Positions 22,028 through 34,505 of a stretch of 64,000 nucleotides of DNA are shown one piece after another. Below the pieces are notes generated by a model that searched no databases, had not been told where the DNA came from, and was given only the letters and a program-made list of their open reading frames with translations. Origin of the DNA: Gigaspora rosea. Taxonomy: Eukaryota; Glomeromycota; Glomeromycetes; Diversisporales; Gigasporaceae. The stretch spans positions 106,554 to 170,553 of the forward strand of contig QKWP01000219.1 of the NCBI GenBank assembly GCA_003550325.1, written 5' to 3'. A program made the translations under genes and the position numbers. Position 1 is the stretch's first letter; every line of letters starts with the position of its first letter.

Positions 22028-23343
22028 TATTTAACTTTATCATGATTCCTAATAATTAGGTAGGTACTATATATATAACTAAAATTCTATAAACAGTGCT
22101 TAATCAAAATTATTGTTCATAAGCACTTGATATAAATAACTAGTAGTATATTACATATTACTAGATATTTTTATATATACCTCATAACTGAACAATAATA
22201 AAATAAAAAATAACATACAAGGTCTTCGTTTCATTGATTTCTTCTTCTGGGAACTCTTTTTTAGTAAAATAGTAAAATTTTCTTCTCGGATCCAAAGCAG
22301 TGCATAGCATTACAATTGCATTTGTTTTTGAGTAATAGTGAACAAGTTTTACACGTGCTGCCATAGCTGCCACAGAGAGTAATGGATCTAACAATCAAAT
22401 TAATTTCATTAGTTGATAAATATAAAACTAAAAATTTACTTATAACTAACTCTCTATTTCTTCAACTGAGGCAGCTGGTTAAGGATGATATTGAAGAGAG
22501 GTATTATCCAAAAAACCGTACTATTTGCACTAGATGCCATTTTAACTGTAAGGTCCTTGAATGGCTCAAGAAATTTAACAACTTTATCTAAGGTAGCCCA
22601 TTGCTTATGAGATAGCATATTGTGAAAGTTCATCATGAGAGCTTGTGAGCGTATTAAGTGCCTATAAACTTATATTAGAATTTGTATTTTGAATAACAGC
22701 TTAGACTGTCTATCTAAAATGGATTTGGTTTATTTTATCCATACTTAATTTACCAACAGTTTATTTCACAAACAAGTTTTTTAAAATTACACAAACTTTA
22801 ACTTTAATTCTAAACGTAGCCTAATGCCAATAACCAGAATTACTTTTCAGTTAAATGGCTGTTAGTAAAATAATTGTTGATAAAATAAACTTGTTAGCGA
22901 ATTGTTGTTAATTAATGAACAGAGCTAATCTCAATCTGAAAAATATTTTGTGCTGCCAAGGAAAAATATACAACTCAAACTTTTTGAATGTTTATTTTAT
23001 AAATATATCTCAAATCAAGTAATTGAACACTTAAAATTTTAAAATTATTTGAGTTGTCTCATTATCAATTCAAATAATATTGAAAATAGTAAGTACTAAA
23101 TTGTTTAATTTTAAGATATTTTTATTAAAAGTAAAAATTTAAAAAGTATAACTTGTATGTTTTTACTTAACGGCACTCATTTTGGCTATATCAATTAAAA
23201 ATATTTACAATTCAACAAATTTTTACAAAATTAGGTTGAAAAGAAAATTCTATATAATTTTTATTATCAAAGTAAAAAAAAAGCTCTTTTTGGCTGATTC
23301 TATCATTTTTTCAATAACGGTTAGTGATATCTATAGCTATAGC

Positions 23344-23669
23344 TTAAAAAGTGGTTGTTGAATAAAAGATAGATTTAATCATAGCAATAAAATATCCAGG
23401 TTACATAATCAACAATAACCCTGACTGCTTTGACTTAGTCTAATAAATTATATGTTACATAAAAATTAAATTAATATTAATATTATTAACTCTTAATAAA
23501 TATATTAAGAGCTAATAATATTAATATTAATATTAATTTAATTTTCATGTAACTTATAATATAACGGGCAAAGTCAAAGATGTCAAAAGTGATCATTGAT
23601 TGTATAATCCGGATATTTTTTTGTCACAACTAACCTATCTTTGGATAAATGATGAAGATCACTTTTTAA
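23344..23669. mobile_element. Long hairpin (~326 bp) in a transposase intron
   Basis: An inverted repeat centred near 23505. The core pairs ATTAACTCTTAATA with TATTAAGAGCTAAT; outer arms pair TTAAAAAGTGG with a right-end CACTTTTTAA, and blocks such as AAATATCC and GACTTTG-type words recur inverted. Arms are diverged, so it is an old foldback MITE. Confidence 0.65.
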
Positions 23670-26081
23670 CATACTAATACAATGCAAGTCAAAATATTTT
23701 TGATAGACAATCTTATATCTAACTATATAAAATTAAAAATAACAAGATTACTGGTTTAAGAAATAGCGCATTCATAATCATTTCAAAGGTGGAGTTCCAA
23801 CGAGTTGGACAGTCTAAAATTGGTTTGTGAAACTTAATACCACATGCATTATATGCATTTTCAAGAAGCACGAGCCATTGAGGGGTAGTACAAATGCTAG
23901 AATTAAGTTCTCGAATCTTTATTAATTTTTTATTAGTAGTTGAAAATTTTTTAAAAAAATTAACTTTTATAGAGCTTATATTAATACCACGTCAATATCT
24001 TCTTTTATTTTATTTAAGGCTGCTTGTACCGCCAAGTTAAGGATATGATCAAAGCATCGAAATCGTAGTCGTTCTGAATTCCATTCAATATTTTCTTCAT
24101 TTCTTAATTTAATTTCTAATTCATGAACAAAAGTACCGTTGTTTGCAGTATTATCTAAGGTAATTGCAAGAAGCTATCAAAAAGAAAAGTCAATTTATTT
24201 TGTAAAAAATTTATGTTGATGTATAAAAAAACACCATATAGCACGACATGCACTACTCAAGTATTATAGTTTAATACTAGTAAAAATAAAAAATGTGCCA
24301 TTTAACCTATCACATGACTTTGCTAATATGAAAAGCTATAGTTCTTCTACAAAAAATTTTACCCTACCAATTTTTATCTAATAAAACCCAATGAAATTTT
24401 TAGGGTTAGAGTAAGATTGGGTGAAGTTACATTAGGGGTAAATTCATTAATTAATATTTTTGTAAGAAATATATTGGTGTTGGCATGAATGTCATAAAGT
24501 TATGTAATAAGTTGAATAGCACATTAAATGGCATGTCGAATAGCATTTAAATAGTGCTATTTGATACATTATTTTTTACTAGTATAAATTATCATTTTAA
24601 AAGGCTTTAGCGAACCTCATTAAAAGACAAATCAACTAGAATTTAAATTTAATAGATCGATAAAAAAAGCACTTTTAAAAATAAATAAGAACCATTAATA
24701 TAATTCCATATGCTTTTATCACCTTAAAGAAACCATTTGAAATGTTAATTCTATTATGTTTTCCATTCAACAAACTGAAGTCAATTAATGTTTCTCTAAG
24801 GGTCCAGTCTTCATCTATATAATGTGCAGTTACTGAAATAAAGGCTTTGTTATTCGGAGATGTCCAGAGGTCCAATGTGAAGGAAATCTTAGAATTAATA
24901 GTAGAAAAATATGCCTATAAAAGTATAAATACTTAATAAAATATTTAATAATTTACAATTTTTAATATATATAATATATATATTTATATTTATTAAATAT
25001 ATATATTTAAGAAATATATATATATTTTAAAGTTCTATAACCCATAGATTCTTTTAATAACAAATTAGAATTAACAGTTCGATTCAAGCATGAGTGTTAC
25101 GAAGCTAAAACATGCAAATCTTATTAAATTTAGCTTTGCAGCACTTATATAATATTAGGTTTTTTTACTTATTATCCACAGGTAATATTTATTTTAAAAA
25201 TAAAGTATTGTATAAGATCTGCCTAATGTAGACACTAATAATATAAATATAATAATATAAAACTTGCCTTTAATTCTCTTTTCCCCAAATTATAAAGTGA
25301 TTTAAGTGTATTCTTTATTGTGTCAGCTTTGACCAATTCTGCCTTAGGATTTAAATACTGAACAATTTCTACTAACTCAGGGTCTTCGATTATAGAGAAT
25401 AGTCTTTGACGTTTGATAATCCATGTAGTAAACATGTTACGAAGTTTTGAATTATCAATTTTCATTGAATTCGTTGCAGAGATGTTCTTAGAATCCTAAA
25501 ATAAGTTATTTTAAATTATTTAGTTTTAAAAGCTTAAAAAACAAGCAATGACCAGTGTTTAAAATTGCTTTATTTCAAAAAAATCAAGTAATTTGATAGG
25601 ATCTGTACATGTGCACTCACGTGAAAAATAAACACTAATAACTTACTTCTTTAAATACTTCTTTAATGGGGCAATGCTCATCTTGCACTTTCTTCTTTTT
25701 TTTACGATATGCCATTGTTGTAACATACTGAGACCAATGAGCACTTTCTAAATGCTGCCATAGTGTTTTGTTAGAGCCCCCACTTCCACAAGAAAACTCT
25801 TTATGCAAGCACTTAAGTACATCACACTTTGCTGTTTTTTCATTTTTTTCCCATTTAACTTTTTTAAAGAAATCCCACACTTCACTTATACTACATCGCT
25901 TGCTAATGGTATCATCATCGTTATTATTAATGTCATTATCAAGGTTGTTGCTGAGGTCATTACTAAGGTCATTTTCTTGGTCATTTTCATAATCATTTTT
26001 ATAGTCATTTTCGTGGTCATTGTCATGGTCATAATCATTATTATAGTCACTATCATGGTTTAATACAGATAAAGAACTCAT

Positions 26082-26902
26082 TGTTATGCAGAAATATTTA
26101 TGCTTAGATGTTTGATATTGAGTATAAGAAAGTTTTATAAAGATATGAAAGTTTTATAAAGATAATTTCTTCCTTAAATATGGTTTATATATTATTGAAA
26201 GTAGTGGCTATTTAATACGCCAATATCCAGTTTTTTTTAGTCCTGCTTTGAACTTACTAGCAGATACTTAGGCTTGTATCATTATATGAAAAAGATATAA
26301 ATATGTTTATTATTGAAACAAACGAAAAAATACTTGTATAATACTGTATACAAAGAATGATCTTGTCAGTCAGCAGGTTTGAATTGAAATGAAAAAAAAG
26401 TTTCAAATATAAGTTAGATTCTAAAAGCTGCAAAATTCTTCAATGCATAGAATTGTTCAAGAATTCCATCCGCTAAAATTAAAGTATTTAATTGTTCGAA
26501 CTGGCAACTTTCTAATTTTATTTATCTATATGGTAATTATAAACATATTTATATATACAAATCAAAAACTTATTAAATTCGGCTGAATAATTTTCAAACA
26601 ATTTTTTATTATTTGTTTCCGAATTTATGAGAATTGTTGTAAAAGTCAAGGTAATTGACCAAATAGCCCGAACAACAATATCTTACAAAAGTAATAATCG
26701 TGATTGTACTGAGAGTCACATCCAACTATAAATAAAATTGGAAATGTAGGTCACAAAAAATTGGTTCTAGCTCTAATAAGCATGTTTTATTACTGCCTAA
26801 TTTTATACGCTAATTAAAATGCCAACAATCAATATATAATTGCAATATTTCATCAATTTATCATTATAGTTACATAAATTATTAATTACTACTAAATATA
26901 TA
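26082..26902. other. hAT 5' untranslated/leader region, no further gene
   Basis: Upstream of the transposase ATG; AT-rich, no supported ORF. Confidence 0.4.
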
Positions 26903-27056
26903 AGTGCTCGAGAGCAAAAAGGTGCAAGCAAATATTTAACTCCAAAAAATGTTGTACGATTTCAGCCAATCAAATTTCAAGATCTAATCTTGAGACAAAA
27001 TTCTAAATATTTTTTGAAGTCAATTATTTACTTGCACCTTTTTGCTCTCGAGCACT
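26903..27056. mobile_element. Palindromic MITE (AGTGCTCGAGAGCAAAAAGG)
   Basis: Perfect 26-bp terminal inverted repeats beginning AGTGCTCGAGAGC and including AAAAAGGTGCAAG; inner arms are imperfect. 154 bp, nested in the hAT element. Confidence 0.75.
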
Positions 27057-27396
27057 CATATCTGTTGCTTTTAAAATCTATAGTACATATAATAATAACA
27101 TAACTTAGTTACTTTTAATTCATAAAATATATAAAGACTTTTATAACATTTTGTAATTTATACCTCATAAAGTTTCTATTACAATGGTTTATTAATTATT
27201 AATTACGTATATATGTAAATTATTAATTATTACCAATTAAGCTAGTTTATTCTAGAAAAGCTTGATTGTACATAGAAACATTCAGAATGATTATATTTTA
27301 TTGTTTGAATTCTTGATTATCCAAGATTTATTTTCTGGGCGTGAATCATTTGACAAATTAAATTAGTTTCTTTTTATATATTTGATTATGAATCAT

Positions 27397-28664
27397 TAGG
27401 GCTGTTAATCGGTCTGTCCAGTCCGTCCCGGTTAAAAAACCGCCCGGTCTTTTAAAAAACTGGACCGGATGCAGTCCAGGACCGAAATAGGACCGAATAG
27501 AGCTAGACCGGATGAACCGATAATCAATATAATACTTTCTTGCTATAATGGTAAAATTAAGTTTGTCAGTATAAAGAATTACAATAATCTTTTCAAATTA
27601 ATAATATTTGCTTATATGATATTAATATGTTTGATAATTTTAGTTATACATAAATTATGGATTAGAATATAATATAGTATATTAATATAGCAAATAGCTC
27701 CGTAAATATGAATAAAATCAGTTAAAAAGATATTTTGTCACTTTTAACCACTTAAGATTCGATAATTTGATTGAATAATATAATCATAATTGGGCATGCC
27801 AGATGTTCAAACTTGTACTGATTCAAGACAAGAATTGTCTTAATATATGAAAAAATTAAAGTAATCAACAAAACGATTAGATGTTACTTGTATAGAAAAA
27901 AAATATTTAATAATAAAATATTGTTAGCATTTACATGTCTGTCAAATACTTAAAAATTTATAAACTTAATATATTAAATAAAAAAAAGATACTAGTATCG
28001 GGTTATTTCCATTCATAGTTTGAATGCTATTAGAATTATGCCAATCACAATACAACAATAATTTCTTTCAGTTTCAACAATAATTAATTATCCGTAATAT
28101 GCTTAATAAAAAGTATGCAAATTTGATTTTCAAAATAAATTAGCCAAATTTAGTATGCGATATTTTGGCGTTGTAATCTTTAAATCCAGATGATCCACAT
28201 TATACATAAATCTGTGTACCGATATTGAAAAAACTGATAATCTATAATTTGACAATAATGGTATGTATATTCATTACTTATATAGATTACACTTATTTAA
28301 GATTTGAACAATATACTATATTTGCATATAGGCGTTGTATGGATTACGAGTTTGAGGCAAGCTAATAGTTAATAATGCCCATAGCCGTTATTTAACACAA
28401 ATACAGTGCAAATTGTAAATTCAACTGATCATGCTAATAAATTTCTCTATTTTATTAACATTAACAACAGCCCATTCACATTGTACATTAAATGTGGTTT
28501 AATCTTGTTTAACAAACTAAGGGAAAAACAACATTTTATAGTTGTTTCAAAATGCGTATTATCAAGTTTATTTGATATTTACTGTTAGGACCGACGGTCC
28601 TTTCGGTCTGTCCTAAAAAGGACTGGTCCAGCCCGGTCCCTGGATGGACTGACTAACAGCCCTA
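27397..28664. mobile_element. Nonautonomous hAT-like element nested in the large hAT
   Basis: Ends TAGGGCTGTTAATCGGTC and (inverted) TAGGGCTGTTAGTCAGTC. Subterminal GGACCGG/CGGTCC words occur in both ends, and a third cluster of such words is at 20262-20345. No convincing 8-bp duplication remains. The two 60-67-residue frames inside look like chance. Confidence 0.6.
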
Positions 28665-29164
28665 ATTTTTTGGATAAAAACTTGTAACAAACTTAATTAA
28701 GTTATAAAGGTGTTTTATGTTGATCATACAAGTACTGTTTCAATCCACAATCTGTCTAATTCTAATACAGATAGTCTTATGCATTTTGAAAAATAGCGTA
28801 AGTGGTTTTTTTTTTATATATATATTTTATACAATACATATTACGGCATATGGCTGATTATGCATCAAACGGGCTTATTTAATTTTTTTTTTATTCGACT
28901 AATCCGAATTAAAAATTCAAACTATACTATATTGGCTATATGAATTTTTAAATTTATTTCTTGTATAATTTTTCCGGACCCAGACAGGTTCGCGAACTTC
29001 AAACTGAACCCGGACCGAACCTATAATCATGTTTGAGTCCGGTTCGGATTCGGTACTTTGGGTTCGGGTTCGGGTTCGGGTCCGAAATTTCCAAAATTTA
29101 TGGTTCGAGTCCGGGTTCGAGTCCGGGTCCGACCGGACCCGGAATTCAGAGCCCTAGTTTATAC

Positions 29165-29376
29165 TATATAGTTGCAAAAACAAAAATGCTCATATCTCAT
29201 AATCATACTGAGCTGATTTTAATAATTTAACTGCTATTATGACTGAAATTTTTTCCTCTACAATTTTTATTTATTTAAAAGAGATGTTTACTTAGTAAAA
29301 ATTAGTTTGTTCTTTGGAAAACTCTAGATTCTGAAAAAAGCAAAAAACAATAGTAAATTTTTCATAATTTACTACA
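29165..29376. repeat. Right arm of the inverted repeat flanking the hAT element
   Basis: Reverse complement of 17465-17678 (see left arm). Confidence 0.75.
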
Positions 29377-29714
29377 GTTGGACCTCTATAAATGCAACCT
29401 CTATAAATGCAATACCTCCCTAAAATGCACGTTTTTTTCTTTTCTGTAAGATGTATTAGTGCTAAATGTACATTCTATATTCTGTAAATGCACATACTTT
29501 TGAATAACATTTTATATCACACTAACCTCCTTAAATGCACGTAGCTAATCAAATCTTAGTATTTAAGATAGATTGTACAGTTTTGGGTAAAGTTATACAA
29601 ACTTGATAATCTAATTTTTAAAGCTGCAATTTAATTGGCTCTCTCTAAATACAAATCTCCCTAAATGCATATTGTATGCTTGTCCTATGATTAGCATTTA
29701 TGGAGGTTTAACTA
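29375..29714. mobile_element. Pogo/Tc1-like MITE (CAGTTGGACCTCTATAAATG)
   Basis: TA-flanked; the right end in reverse complement reads TAGTTAAACCTCCATAAATG. The AAATGCA word recurs many times inside. Related ends occur at 30977-31119. Confidence 0.7.
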
Positions 29715-29824
29715 TATGTTATTTTACTAGTTTTTAGGTAGATATTGAATTAATTAAAATAAAATATATTATAATATTTAAATATAATTAAAAAAGGGTT
29801 TAAAATTTTATACATTTGTGCAAT

Positions 29825-30118
29825 TGTGTATCTTTCTATCAAACAATCAAAACTAATTATGTGAACATATAATCAATTGCTTGTAACTGGCCAATTAATA
29901 TCAATTGCAATTTTATAAAAAAAATTTAAGATTTTAAAATTTTTTTTATTATTAAATAAATAAATAAATAATGTGTATCTTTCTATCAAACAATCAAAAC
30001 TAATTATGTGAACATATAATCAATTGCTTGTAACTGGCCAATTAATATCAATTGCAATTTTATAAAAAAAATTTAAGATTTTAAAATTTTTTTTATTATT
30101 AAATAAATAAATAAATAA
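29825..30118. repeat. Near-perfect 147-bp tandem duplication
   Basis: The block starting TGTGTATCTTTCTATCAAAC is repeated with a 147-bp period; I see essentially no differences apart from the number of AAAT units at the end. Recent event or assembly duplication. Confidence 0.85.
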
Positions 30119-30976
30119 ATAAAATACAACAAATGATAAATACTTAAAAAAAAGCAGAGTAACAAACACTTAAACCCAGAGTTAGCAAAAAATATACTCT
30201 ATTGAAAAAATGCAAATCAATAGAGCTAATGAAACCAATAGAACCAATAAAGCCAATAGAGCCAATGGGATTAGATATTAGTTATTAACAAATAATATAT
30301 TATAAGCTAGTTGGCCTCTACTAGCTCTATTCGCAAATTATTTTCAATAGAGCAATGGAATAATACCAATAGAGTTGTTTTCTATTCACTCCAATGTAAA
30401 CCCTAATTTAAACCTTAACCCAAACCCTAAACCCTAACTCTATTCTAATCTATGCTACAAAATTATAAGTACCAATAAAGTATTAACAACATTGAAAACC
30501 ATAGTGAAGCCACAAGTACTAATAACTTAAAGCCAAGATAAAATTACTAAAAAAACTTGCAAGACCACTAGACTCTAACTAATAACTCCAAGAATAACAA
30601 CTACAATAATAAAATTACTCCTAAAAAAAGAAATGTAAAAAATTACAAAAAAAAAGCAACCCAAACAACTCAAACAATGAACCTATCTGACTCTAACAAT
30701 GAATCTAATAACTTCAAGAGTAACTACTTCAATGATGTAATCATGCCAGAAGAAGAAAAGAAAATAAAAAAAACTGTTAATTAAGTCAAAACAAAAGAAA
30801 ATAAAAAAATCCAAAATAAACTATTTACCAAACAATCCACTCTGAAAATACATAAACTATACTACAAGAATGCTGGTAAAATACACAAGACTATTCTAAA
30901 GAAAGCATGCAAGACCACTTCACAAAGACATATATAAGAAATCAAAGAAACAAGAAATAAAAGAAAAAAACTATTA
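30119..30976. other. Gene-free, A-rich; CAATAGAGC repeats
   Basis: CAATAGA(G/A)C words recur at 30190-30400. A short run of degenerate AAACCCTAA units lies at 30408-30445. No ORF supported. Confidence 0.4.
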
Positions 30977-31119
30977 CAGTCAACCCTCCATAAATGCATA
31001 TTATCCGGACCAAACTTTTGAGAGCTTGCATTTAGAGAATAATAATAATAAATGCATTTACAGGAGGTTAGTATATATTTGGGCCAGAAAATTAATATGC
31101 ATTTAGGTAGGGCTGACTG
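30977..31119. mobile_element. TA-flanked MITE (CAGTCAACCCTCCATAAATG)
   Basis: The right end in reverse complement is CAGTCAGCCCTACCTAAATG; 143 bp, TA on both sides. Same TIR family as 29375-29714. Confidence 0.75.
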
Positions 31120-34009
31120 TATTTATATTAAGACAAAAAATAAAAGAAAAAAAACTTACCAAACAAGCCACTCTAAGAAAATGTTGACCATACTATAAGA
31201 CTGCTAGAAAATATACAAAACCATCCTATGAAAACATGTGCAAGACCATCTATGAAGATGCATACAAGAAACAAGACCATCCACAATAAAAAAAATATTA
31301 GTTAATTCAAGACAAAAGAAAATAAAAAAAATTTACCAAACAAGTCACTATAAGAACACTAAAAAATGAACAAGACCATTCTACAAAGATGCATATAATA
31401 CCTTCCCACAACATGTATACAAAAAATAATACACAAAAATAAAAAGTATAAGATGCCAAACCTAGAAAAAAATCTAATGCCAATACTAGTAATGAGATAC
31501 TAGCAACTAGATACTAGCAATGAGATACCTGCAACAACTTCAACTATAATGAAAACTAAGAAATCTAATAGTGACACTAATGACAAAACACCAACAACAA
31601 CACCAACAAAAGATAAAAACCAATAAAGCAAAAGTGAAAAAAGAAAACAAAAAACAATAATTATCAAAAATAATTATTGTTTATATATAATGCATAGAGG
31701 TGCACAACCATGTGGCTGTTTGAAAACATTTTCTTTAAAAAATTTATTAAAAAAAGATTGAAAAAAATAAAAAAAATTTTTAAAAAGAAAAACTAATAAA
31801 GTCATAATATAGTAGAAATAAAAATAAATTCTAGTTATTTTTTATAATAAAAATAACCAGAAATTTGCTTTTTATTACTACTATTGTTTCTATTATTATT
31901 TAAATTTTTTTTAAAAAAATGATAATAAATAAAAAAAGTGTTAAAAAATAAATAAAAATAAATAAAAATAAAAAATAAAAAAAAATAATGTAAATAAATA
32001 AAAAAAAATTAAAAATGTTAATAAAAAAATCAAAAAACATGCTTTCTTTACTTTATTAATTTATTTATTTGTTATTTTGATTTGTTTATTAGTTTTCTCC
32101 TTGTGTTCTTACTAGCAGGTAAGTAGTTATAATTTTGGAATTTATTGTTAAACCATCCATTTTAGCAGACAAAATTGTTTGCTAAAATAATTGGATAAAG
32201 TAGAATATTAAAAAAATTTTTTTATAAAGATCTTATTCTAGCCAGTTATGATGACTCTCAATGGCCTGAACTACACATTATACTTAATTGCTATAGTATA
32301 GAATATTTGAAATAGTTCAAACAAAGGGCATAGATTTGTATGATAGCTATAAATTGTGCTATTTTATCTGAACTTTGAGTCACATTATCTTTCTTATATT
32401 GCCTAAAAAATTAGCTCTGTAATATTGGTTGTAAAGAATCGTTGAACAACTTTAATATCATATTATAAAAGGTACCTCTATATGATAATCATGACAATTG
32501 TTATATGAAGTTATATAAATATGTTTTTTTTACTATTAAATTTAACTATAAAGACTATATAACAAACAACTTTATTTATTGATTTTTGAAGCAGTGTTAA
32601 GAATGTTTTACAAAATAAAAAATTACATGACACCTAGCACATTGTGTACTTTTATTCTAGCTTAAAGAACATGGGGAGCATCTTAATAAAATTTAGAGCA
32701 ATTTACAAAAATTGGCCAAAAAACATTTTAGCAGATAAATTTGTCTACTAGATGGTTTAAGAGTTAATAGCACCTATTATAATCTATGAAAATTATATTT
32801 TTTAAATATTTGCACAGATTTTTGACAAAAAATTGCAAAAATCTAAAATTTTCAATTTTTTAAGCAAGATTTTTTGCACTTATTTACTTTTTTTTGGTAT
32901 CAAAGTTCCCACTTTGGGTAATAAGTTCTTTATTCAAGCCTGTAAATCAAGGGGTCCTTTTGCCATTTGTTACAAAGATAAGAATACAACTAGCCACACA
33001 TACAACTTTTGATTGTCTAATTTAAATAGTTTAAAGCTTTTATACTAGCTACCAAACCTGCAACCCTACTAGAGAATTGACTATTTAAATTCTCTAGTCT
33101 CTGTTCCTCTTGCAAATTCTACTTGTTTCACAAGTAAAGCCCTCTGATATATTAGTCAGTTGAGGTCAGTTCTAGATACTGTTGATAAATATTCCCTTAG
33201 GACTATTTATTCTTATGGAACACTTGGTAGAGCATTCTCTGTTTCACACAGATATTACCTAATCTTTGGTAACTTATACATTCATTGAGACTTATACTTG
33301 CTGTCAGGGGTATACTTAAAACCTTACTATTACCTAAGGTTCATTCTAACCCTAGTACCTACTTCTACCATCCCACCAGTTCTTATACCAATGCATTCCA
33401 AACTTTCAATTCAGTTAGCCTAGAAGGGTTAATTTATATGATATTAGATATTACTATTGTTTTCTTTTCTTGGTTTCTACTACTATAATATAGATTTTTT
33501 TCTTTGGTATAACTCTGGCAGCCAGGTATTGAACCCCATTTCTGAGGGTTTTAGTTGTTTAGTTTTCTGGCTCTAGTTTCTAATACTCTGGTTTTGGTAG
33601 CACTATCAAAGATCTTTACTACCTACTTACTCAGGACTTGCAAACAGGTTTCTGTTTCTCTAATTTCTTGGATTTATCTGTGTAATTATATACAATTACA
33701 CCCAAAAGCTTCTATTTAAAATGATGTACCAAAGCTACAGGTAATATACCCAACCAATTGATGAAAAGCAGTTACTAGAACACAGGTCTATTTTTTCAGA
33801 GTGTTGTCAGTAGAATTTGAAACCTAAACTGCTACTTGAGGGATGACAAACTTATCAACATCCCTAAGTCACCATATTCTTGCACTTATTTGCTAAATTT
33901 GAAGATTACTACAAATTATTAATGTTTTTATTTTTATGATTCTACATATAATACTAGCTACAAATAAATTAATTCATAATAAAATAATAAAAATTTATAT
34001 TGTTTTTAA
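31120..34009. other. Gene-free AT-rich region
   Basis: 31.1-31.7 kb is A-rich with ACAAGACCAT-type repeats; 31.7-32.1 kb is near-pure A/T. 32.9-33.85 kb is of higher complexity with pyrimidine-rich bias and includes a 67-codon frame (33285-33488), but stops occur in all frames over longer distance and I recognise no protein. It could be an old element interior. Confidence 0.4.
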
Positions 34010-34505
34010 GGGTAGAGGGTATGTAGATCGTTTCTATTAATAAATGAGTTACTAAAAATTTTATATTTAATAATAAAGAAAATTTTTATTAAGTAACTAT
34101 ATTAAATTTTTAAATAAAATTGTAAAGAAGGTTTTTCTGATTTTAACAGTATTCAAATCATTAAAATTGGCCCAGTAGAACATAAGATATAGTTGTTTTT
34201 ATCTTTGCAACTCTATTTTACTTATTGTTTACATGTGATTTGATTGGCCAATTTATGATTGCCCCGCAGAATAGACCCTGCTGCCCCTGCAGAAGTTGAT
34301 ACTATAAAAACTTTATCAAATTTCATTTAAAATTAATAAAGTTTTAGAATGTATGTAATTTTTTATTACGAACTAGTTTACTTAGTAAAATAATCAATTT
34401 ATATAGTAAAAAATTAATTTTTATATGTAGCAACTTTTAAATTTGCATTAAAAATATTTTTTGTCACTCGTTTACTAATAAAAATGATCCACATACCCTC
34501 TACCC
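34010..34505. mobile_element. MITE-like element with ~50-bp TIRs and TTAA (or TA) duplication
   Basis: Left GGGTAGAGGGTATGTAGATC and right GATCCACATACCCTCTACCC are inverted; similarity continues through ATTAATAAATGAGT. TTAA borders both ends (34006-34009, 34506-34509). The target is palindromic, so a TA duplication with one more TIR base is equally possible. Confidence 0.7.

Larger units (their letters stand above)
20822..26081 (-). pseudogene. hAT transposase (BED finger, hAT dimerisation domain), probably inactive
   Basis: Exons inferred from splice signals and frame: 25647-26081 (acidic Asp/Asn repeat leader, then a BED zinc finger, CDVLKCLHKEF...LWQHLESAH); 25268-25495 (DWI-like TWIIKRQRLFSIIEDPE); 24693-24914 (FTLDLWTSPNNKAF, HYIDEDW); 23991-24173 (LAITLDNTANN, the DN catalytic region, and RCFDHILNL); about 23740-23916 (PILDCPTRWNSTF); about 22450-22660 (WATLDKVVKFLEPFKDLT); 22219-22387 (TALDPRRKFYYF); 21100-21298; 20822-21037 (dimerisation: YLAIPASTVAFERAFSAGEN, LRSWALG). 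The transposase would cut and paste the element. The exon at 21100-21298 ends DVLAW followed by TGA at 21103-21105 where family members have a second Trp. The junction after the CPTRWNSTF exon also breaks frame in my reading. One intron uses a GC donor (AAG-GCAAGT, 25262-25267). Confidence 0.85.
17687..29156 (-). mobile_element. Large hAT transposon with 8-bp target duplication
   Basis: The left end TAGGGCTCC and the right end GAGCCCTA are inverted. GTTTATAC lies directly outside both (17679-17686 and 29157-29164). GC-rich subterminal repeats rich in GGTCCGG/GTCCGAG words fill about 200 bp inside each end, as is common in hAT elements. The 11.5-kb interior carries a hAT transposase gene on the minus strand (20822-26081), tandem repeats, and several nested palindromic elements, including a second hAT-like element (27397-28664). 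Confidence 0.85.

Noticed and set aside
25768..26063. Forward-strand frames opposite the transposase N-terminus
   Set aside because: Shadow of the Asp/Asn-rich repeat of the hAT transposase on the minus strand.
30408..30445. CCCTAA-like telomeric repeats
   Set aside because: Only a few degenerate AAACCCTAA units in AT-rich sequence; not a telomere and too weak for an interstitial telomere.
33285..33488. 67-codon forward frame in a higher-complexity stretch
   Set aside because: Isolated, with stops upstream and downstream in all frames and no recognised motif.
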